DNA from: Facklamia miroungae | Lineage (GTDB): Bacteria; Bacillota; Bacilli; Lactobacillales; Aerococcaceae | NCBI RefSeq assembly: GCF_012396555.1 | Contig: NZ_JAAXPS010000001.1 | Location: 248,001 to 312,000, forward strand | Reading direction: 5' to 3' | DNA length: 64,000 bases | Shown here: piece after piece, positions 61,401-64,000 of the stretch | How the letters are laid out: each line of letters opens with the position of its first letter | Position numbering within the stretch: the first letter of the stretch is position 1 | The notes under the pieces: model-generated | What the model saw: the letters and a program-made list of their open reading frames with translations, nothing else | The model's database searches: none | Told to the model about the DNA's origin: nothing | Made by a program: the position numbers and the translations under genes

Positions 61401-61810
61401 TCGTGTAGAAGGGCTTGTTCCATTTCACCCTTTTTACCCGGACTGATTATAATCAGAGACTGCTGAGCTTGACGCATCAATTGATCAATTTTTTGGTAAT
61501 CCGGTTGACTCTGGTTAATGATTTTGGAAATTTGAATCAAAGTCAAATAACCCTGATCATTCAGGGCGTAGACTAAAATAGGATAGTTTTGGCTATTGTC
61601 AACCCGACCAGGCAAATTGAGGGTTAAACCAATCATTGCTTGGACGTTTGCTTTTTGGCAAGCCAAGTAGAATTTCAAACTGCCATGTAAGACGCCTTCA
61701 TCAGCCAAACCAAGATGGGTGTAGCCTAGTTGTTTGGCTCGCTCAACATACTTGTCCAGATCAAGAGTGGATTGTAATAAGGAATAAGAGCTACGAACAT
61801 TGAATAGCAT
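58469..61810 (-). CDS. dnaE: DNA polymerase III subunit alpha DnaE
   Basis: A 1113-residue replicative polymerase. The PHP domain opens FNVRSSYSLLQS, where the usual metal-binding H-x-H is missing. The catalytic core has GPGRGSAAGSL (341-351), PDIDIDIPDD with Asp382 and Asp384, and the third acidic residue further on. A helix-hairpin-helix region and an OB fold (KILAYIENIKVIETKKKEKM) are near the end. In Firmicutes DnaE extends primers before PolC takes over. It starts 29 bases after queA. Confidence 0.96.
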   Translation of the reverse strand: MLFNVRSSYSLLQSTLDLDKYVERAKQLGYTHLGLADEGVLHGSLKFYLACQKANVQAMIGLTLNLPGRVDNSQNYPILVYALNDQGYLTLIQISKIINQSQPDYQKIDQLMRQAQQSLIIISPGKKGEMEQALLHENSRAGQAILEAWLSIFPKTNIYLGLSIYPYNELEVSWLSQFANNNQLTLVCNQLVESLTSEDGFAIRILQAIDSNEVLDPSIMTYRTSHYLYGLKELEDLYQQKGLDWVVANSHALEDRMQVELPINQSLLPKFQTPADQSAKDYLKGLCQANLKKLEGDQIANYQVRLDHELTIIDQMGFNDYFLIVWEIMAFCHSHAIRTGPGRGSAAGSLVAYLLGITKVDPIEYDLLFERFLNPERYNMPDIDIDIPDDKREQVLRYIEEKYGSQHVAQMITFGSFGAKQSLRDTLRVLSFPKIVQVRWSKTIPNEVSIQLKDAFQKSSALRDLIAEDPLNQQIFKTALTIEGLPRHTSTHASGVVIADQDLSRWIPVFSRENQMQITQFDMEDVERVGLLKMDFLGLKNLQILDQILKLIRKNQGQTIDIDRIDRNDPATLELFQRADTQGIFQFESEGIRQVLRRLKPEAFEDIIAVNALYRPGPMQQITHFIARKHGKEKIEYIHPLLEEILKKTYGIIVYQEQVMQICQKVAGFSLGQADLLRRAMGKKEIHLMEKQKSDFLAGCQARGLAPSTSQEIFHYIYQFANYGFNRAHAAVYSTLAYQLAYLKVHYPLEFFTAILNQGRSIHQSLDEYLSNAKRTLGKFLMVDINQSHSNFEIEDGKIRIGLMAIKGLRQDFCQAILDERNLAGPYTDFQNFLSRLPVKFLKNNLIQALIDAGALDTFGYTRATLTENLDRFIQFCKISGNHVNLLKEIEPKVSLEPEWPKAILLDRQREVLGLQLAGHPIDDYLKIIEADTSFHTIGSLKSAAKHKTVKILAYIENIKVIETKKKEKMAFYRLNDGSQSISLVSFPETYQRFGHQVKDGQVIALQGQVSIDRQGELQIVLDRLLPLPSNEDKPPLNKPQQVFLRIIADASSAELVEKVKKLAQKNPGPLEIIMVDTQRNAWKLDKAYNLSMAHRVVEELKNLFGEQNVYFK

Positions 61811-61839
61811 TTGCTTTTTTCACCTTCCACTTTGTCAAA

Positions 61840-62877
61840 TTATAAAATAAACATGGCATCTCCAAAACTAAAGAAACGATATTTTTCAGCCACAGCATGT
61901 TGATAAGCATCTAAAATTTTGTTGCGGTCATAAAAGGCAGAAACCAACATCATTAAAGTCGATTGAGGCAAGTGAAAGTTAGTAATTAAATGATCAACTG
62001 CGCAAAATTTAAAACCTGGCGTGATGAAAATATCCGTCCAACCCGAAGCGGCTACTATCTGACCTTGGTGGTCACGTGCTATCGTCTCCAAGGTACGCAC
62101 GCTCGTTGTACCGACTGCTGTAATCTTACCGCCCTTCTGGCGAACTCTTTGGATGCGTTGAGCTGATTCAGGACTGACTTGATAATATTCAGCATGCATT
62201 TGATGTTGGTCAATCGCTTCCACTGATACGGGTCTGAAGGTGCCAAGACCCACATGGAGGACAATTGGAATAATTTCAATACCCCGATCTCTTGCTTCCT
62301 GCAACAAGTCTTGGGTAAAGTGCAAACCAGCTGTCGGTGCGGCCGCCGATCCATTCTGCTTGGCGTAGACTGTTTGATAGCGGTCTGGATCATCTAATTT
62401 TTCTTTGATATAAGGGGGTAAAGGCATTTGTCCTAGAGATTCTAATACTTCAAGGAAGACACCTTGATAAGAAAATTCAATGATTCTGCCTCCATCTGCT
62501 TTGTGTTCAACAATGGTCCCTACTAATTGAGCTTGGTCACCAAAGTGTAGTACGGTCCCCACTTTTGCTCGTTTACCTGGTTTGACCAGACATTCCCATT
62601 GATTGCCTTGGGTATTGTTTAGTAATAATACTTCAATATGTCCGCCCGTATCCGGTTTGACGCCAAATAAACGTGCTGGGATGACCCGTGTTTCATTCAC
62701 TACCAAGGCGTCGCCTTTTTGAAGGTAATCGAGAATATGTTTAAAATCAGTATCCGTTTTTTGGTGGCTTTGACGGTCTAAGACCAACAAGCGTGATGAA
62801 GAACGATCCTTTAAGGGGGTTTGAGCAATCAATTCTTCCGGTAAATGATAATCAAAATCTTTGGTTGTATAAGTCAT
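61840..62877 (-). CDS. queA: S-adenosylmethionine:tRNA ribosyltransferase-isomerase QueA
   Basis: A 345-residue enzyme of queuosine synthesis that builds epoxyqueuosine on tRNA from [28 protein letters not shown]-like [24 protein letters not shown] and [11 protein letters not shown] are the family signatures. The ribosome site AGAAGA is modest. It lies 13 bases after ruvB in the ruvA-ruvB-queA arrangement. Confidence 0.96.
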   Translation of the reverse strand: MTYTTKDFDYHLPEELIAQTPLKDRSSSRLLVLDRQSHQKTDTDFKHILDYLQKGDALVVNETRVIPARLFGVKPDTGGHIEVLLLNNTQGNQWECLVKPGKRAKVGTVLHFGDQAQLVGTIVEHKADGGRIIEFSYQGVFLEVLESLGQMPLPPYIKEKLDDPDRYQTVYAKQNGSAAAPTAGLHFTQDLLQEARDRGIEIIPIVLHVGLGTFRPVSVEAIDQHQMHAEYYQVSPESAQRIQRVRQKGGKITAVGTTSVRTLETIARDHQGQIVAASGWTDIFITPGFKFCAVDHLITNFHLPQSTLMMLVSAFYDRNKILDAYQHAVAEKYRFFSFGDAMFIL

Positions 62878-62890
62878 TGTATTCTTCTTT

Positions 62891-63895
62891 CTATTGATCT
62901 TTTAATGGATAATTCAAGTGACGATAGGTTAATTCCGTCACCATACGTCCACGGGGTGTACGTTGGATAAATCCTTGTTGGACAAGGTAAGGCTCATACA
63001 TATCTTCTAAGGTAATAATATCTTCGCCAATATTTGCTGCTAAAGTAGCAATACCGACCGGTCCTCCCCCGTAAAATTCAATCATGGTGGTTAGGATTTT
63101 ACGATCCAATGGATCCAAGCCTAAACCATCAATTTGAAGGACCTCAAGAGCTCCACGTGTATCCTTAATATGGATATTACCATCACCATGCACTTGGGCA
63201 AAGTCACGTACCCGTCTGAGCATCCGGTTGGCAATTCGCGGGGTTCCTCGGCTTCTAACAGCCAATTCATGACTGGCTTGTTCATCAATTGCAATTTGAA
63301 ACACTTTAGCGGAGCGCTTAACAATCATTTCCAAATCTTCGACTTCATAATACTGCATATGGGCCATAATCCCAAACCGGTCCCGTAAGGGCTGGCTCAA
63401 CATTCCCGCGCGAGTTGTGGCACCAATCAGTGTGAAAGGTGGCAGTTCAAAATGAATAGGCTGTGAGGTTGACCCTTGGCCAATGACAATATCTACGTAA
63501 TAATCTTCCATTGCTGAATATAGCACTTCTTCTACAATTCGAGGCAGACGGTGGATTTCATCAATGAAGAGAATGTCACCGGCGTTTAATTCATTTAAAA
63601 TAGCTAATAAATCACCAGGACGCTCAATAGCTGGACCTGAGCTAGTTTGAATCTTAACACCTAGTTCATTGGCAATTACCAAGGCAAGTGTCGTCTTACC
63701 TAAGCCTGGAGGGCCATACAATAAGACGTGATCGAGCGCTTCCGACCTTTTTAAGGCTGCTTGAATATAGACACTGAGCTCATTTTTGGCCTTGGCTTGG
63801 CCGATATAATCCTTTAATAATTGCGGTCTCAGTGTCGTTAAATGTTGTTCATCTTCAGTCAAGCTTTCGCTTGATACAAATCGTTCTTGATCCAT
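62891..63895 (-). CDS. ruvB: Holliday junction branch-migration helicase RuvB
   Basis: A 334-residue AAA+ motor. Walker A is GPPGLGKTT, Walker B is LFIDEIHRL, sensor 1 is in [11 protein letters not shown], and the arginine finger lies in PLRDRFGI. The C-terminal winged helix ends in [16 protein letters not shown]. It drives branch migration with RuvA; RuvC is normally absent in Firmicutes, where RecU (31579-32193) does the resolution. AAAGGAGCG precedes the ATG. Confidence 0.97.
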   Translation of the reverse strand: MDQERFVSSESLTEDEQHLTTLRPQLLKDYIGQAKAKNELSVYIQAALKRSEALDHVLLYGPPGLGKTTLALVIANELGVKIQTSSGPAIERPGDLLAILNELNAGDILFIDEIHRLPRIVEEVLYSAMEDYYVDIVIGQGSTSQPIHFELPPFTLIGATTRAGMLSQPLRDRFGIMAHMQYYEVEDLEMIVKRSAKVFQIAIDEQASHELAVRSRGTPRIANRMLRRVRDFAQVHGDGNIHIKDTRGALEVLQIDGLGLDPLDRKILTTMIEFYGGGPVGIATLAANIGEDIITLEDMYEPYLVQQGFIQRTPRGRMVTELTYRHLNYPLKDQ

Positions 63896-63917
63896 AAGCG
63901 CTCCTTTCTAACTTAGT

Positions 63918-64000
63918 TTATTTAATCAATAATTTAAAAGCTAAACTCAACCCTGCTTGTGTCGAAGTAATTTGTTCTTTTTCAATCTGAGGCGTGACAC
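63918..64000 (-). CDS. ruvA: RuvA, C-terminal fragment at window edge
   Basis: A frame open from the window edge ends with a TAA 22 bases before ruvB. The last 26 residues end in GLSLAFKLLIK, which fits the third helical domain of RuvA that contacts RuvB. The call rests mainly on position directly before ruvB. Confidence 0.7.
   Translation of the reverse strand, partial: VTPQIEKEQITSTQAGLSLAFKLLIK

Noticed and set aside
1-64000. IS elements, prophage, tRNA or rRNA genes
   Set aside because: No transposase or integrase other than XerD, no terminal inverted repeats and no tRNA cloverleaf were recognised on either strand.

Overview
The window is chromosomal DNA from a low-GC Gram-positive bacterium of the order Lactobacillales. 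The evidence is gene content and order: tig-clpX-engB, dnaG-rpoD, recU-pbp1A facing dnaD-asnS-ypmB-dinG, cca-ypiB-ypiA, hup-der-rpsA-cmk, ribT-scpA-scpB-rluB, and ruvA-ruvB-queA-dnaE-pfkA-pyk. An AddAB nuclease of the RexAB type and a LysM protein of the SAG1386/EF1546 kind narrow it to lactic-acid-type Firmicutes. A member of the Aerococcaceae or Carnobacteriaceae is plausible, but the genus cannot be fixed from sequence reading alone. All genes but two (recU and pbp1A) lie on the minus strand.

Region 1, 1-8300: the promoter-proximal part of a surface-polysaccharide locus, read leftwards from a promoter near 8250. The order is priming sugar-phosphate transferase, SDR epimerase/reductase, GT4 glycosyltransferase, TupA-type ATP-grasp protein, hexapeptide O-acetyltransferase, a second GT4, a GT-D fold transferase, another glycosyltransferase-like protein and an EpsG-type polymerase cut by the window edge. 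Most of it is visibly more AT-rich than the rest of the window, which suggests a horizontally exchanged serotype-like cassette. No flippase is visible; it may lie to the left.

Region 2, 8300-11600: four genes that look like one operon, satD, a DUF3307 membrane protein, a YdcF/DUF218 protein and a membrane acyltransferase. Three 18-bp imperfect palindromes at an exact 28-bp period lie upstream of satD. SatD itself reads like a class III nucleotide-cyclase or GGDEF-type palm domain joined to a helix-turn-helix. This is the best candidate here for an undescribed regulatory system.

Region 3, 11600-31400: rexB-rexA (recombination nuclease), trmK-nif3-pepT, a HAD nucleotidase, an aldo/keto reductase, then tig, clpX, engB, an MFS permease, dnaG and rpoD.

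Region 4, 31400-43000: the convergent recU-pbp1A pair facing dinG-ypmB-asnS-dnaD, then ypiA-ypiB(reoY)-cca. The DinG protein keeps its DnaQ exonuclease residues but has lost the helicase Walker A and DEAH motifs.

Region 5, 43000-64000: hup, der, rpsA, cmk, a LysM surface protein, FMN-riboswitch-controlled ribU, then cvfB-xerD-deoB-punA-ribT-scpA-scpB-rluB, pfkA-pyk, and ruvA-ruvB-queA-dnaE. This is core housekeeping sequence. Several clear promoters (many with an extended -10) and intrinsic terminators separate the transcription units. No stretch longer than about 280 bases lacks a gene. No tRNA, rRNA, IS element, prophage or CRISPR array was seen.
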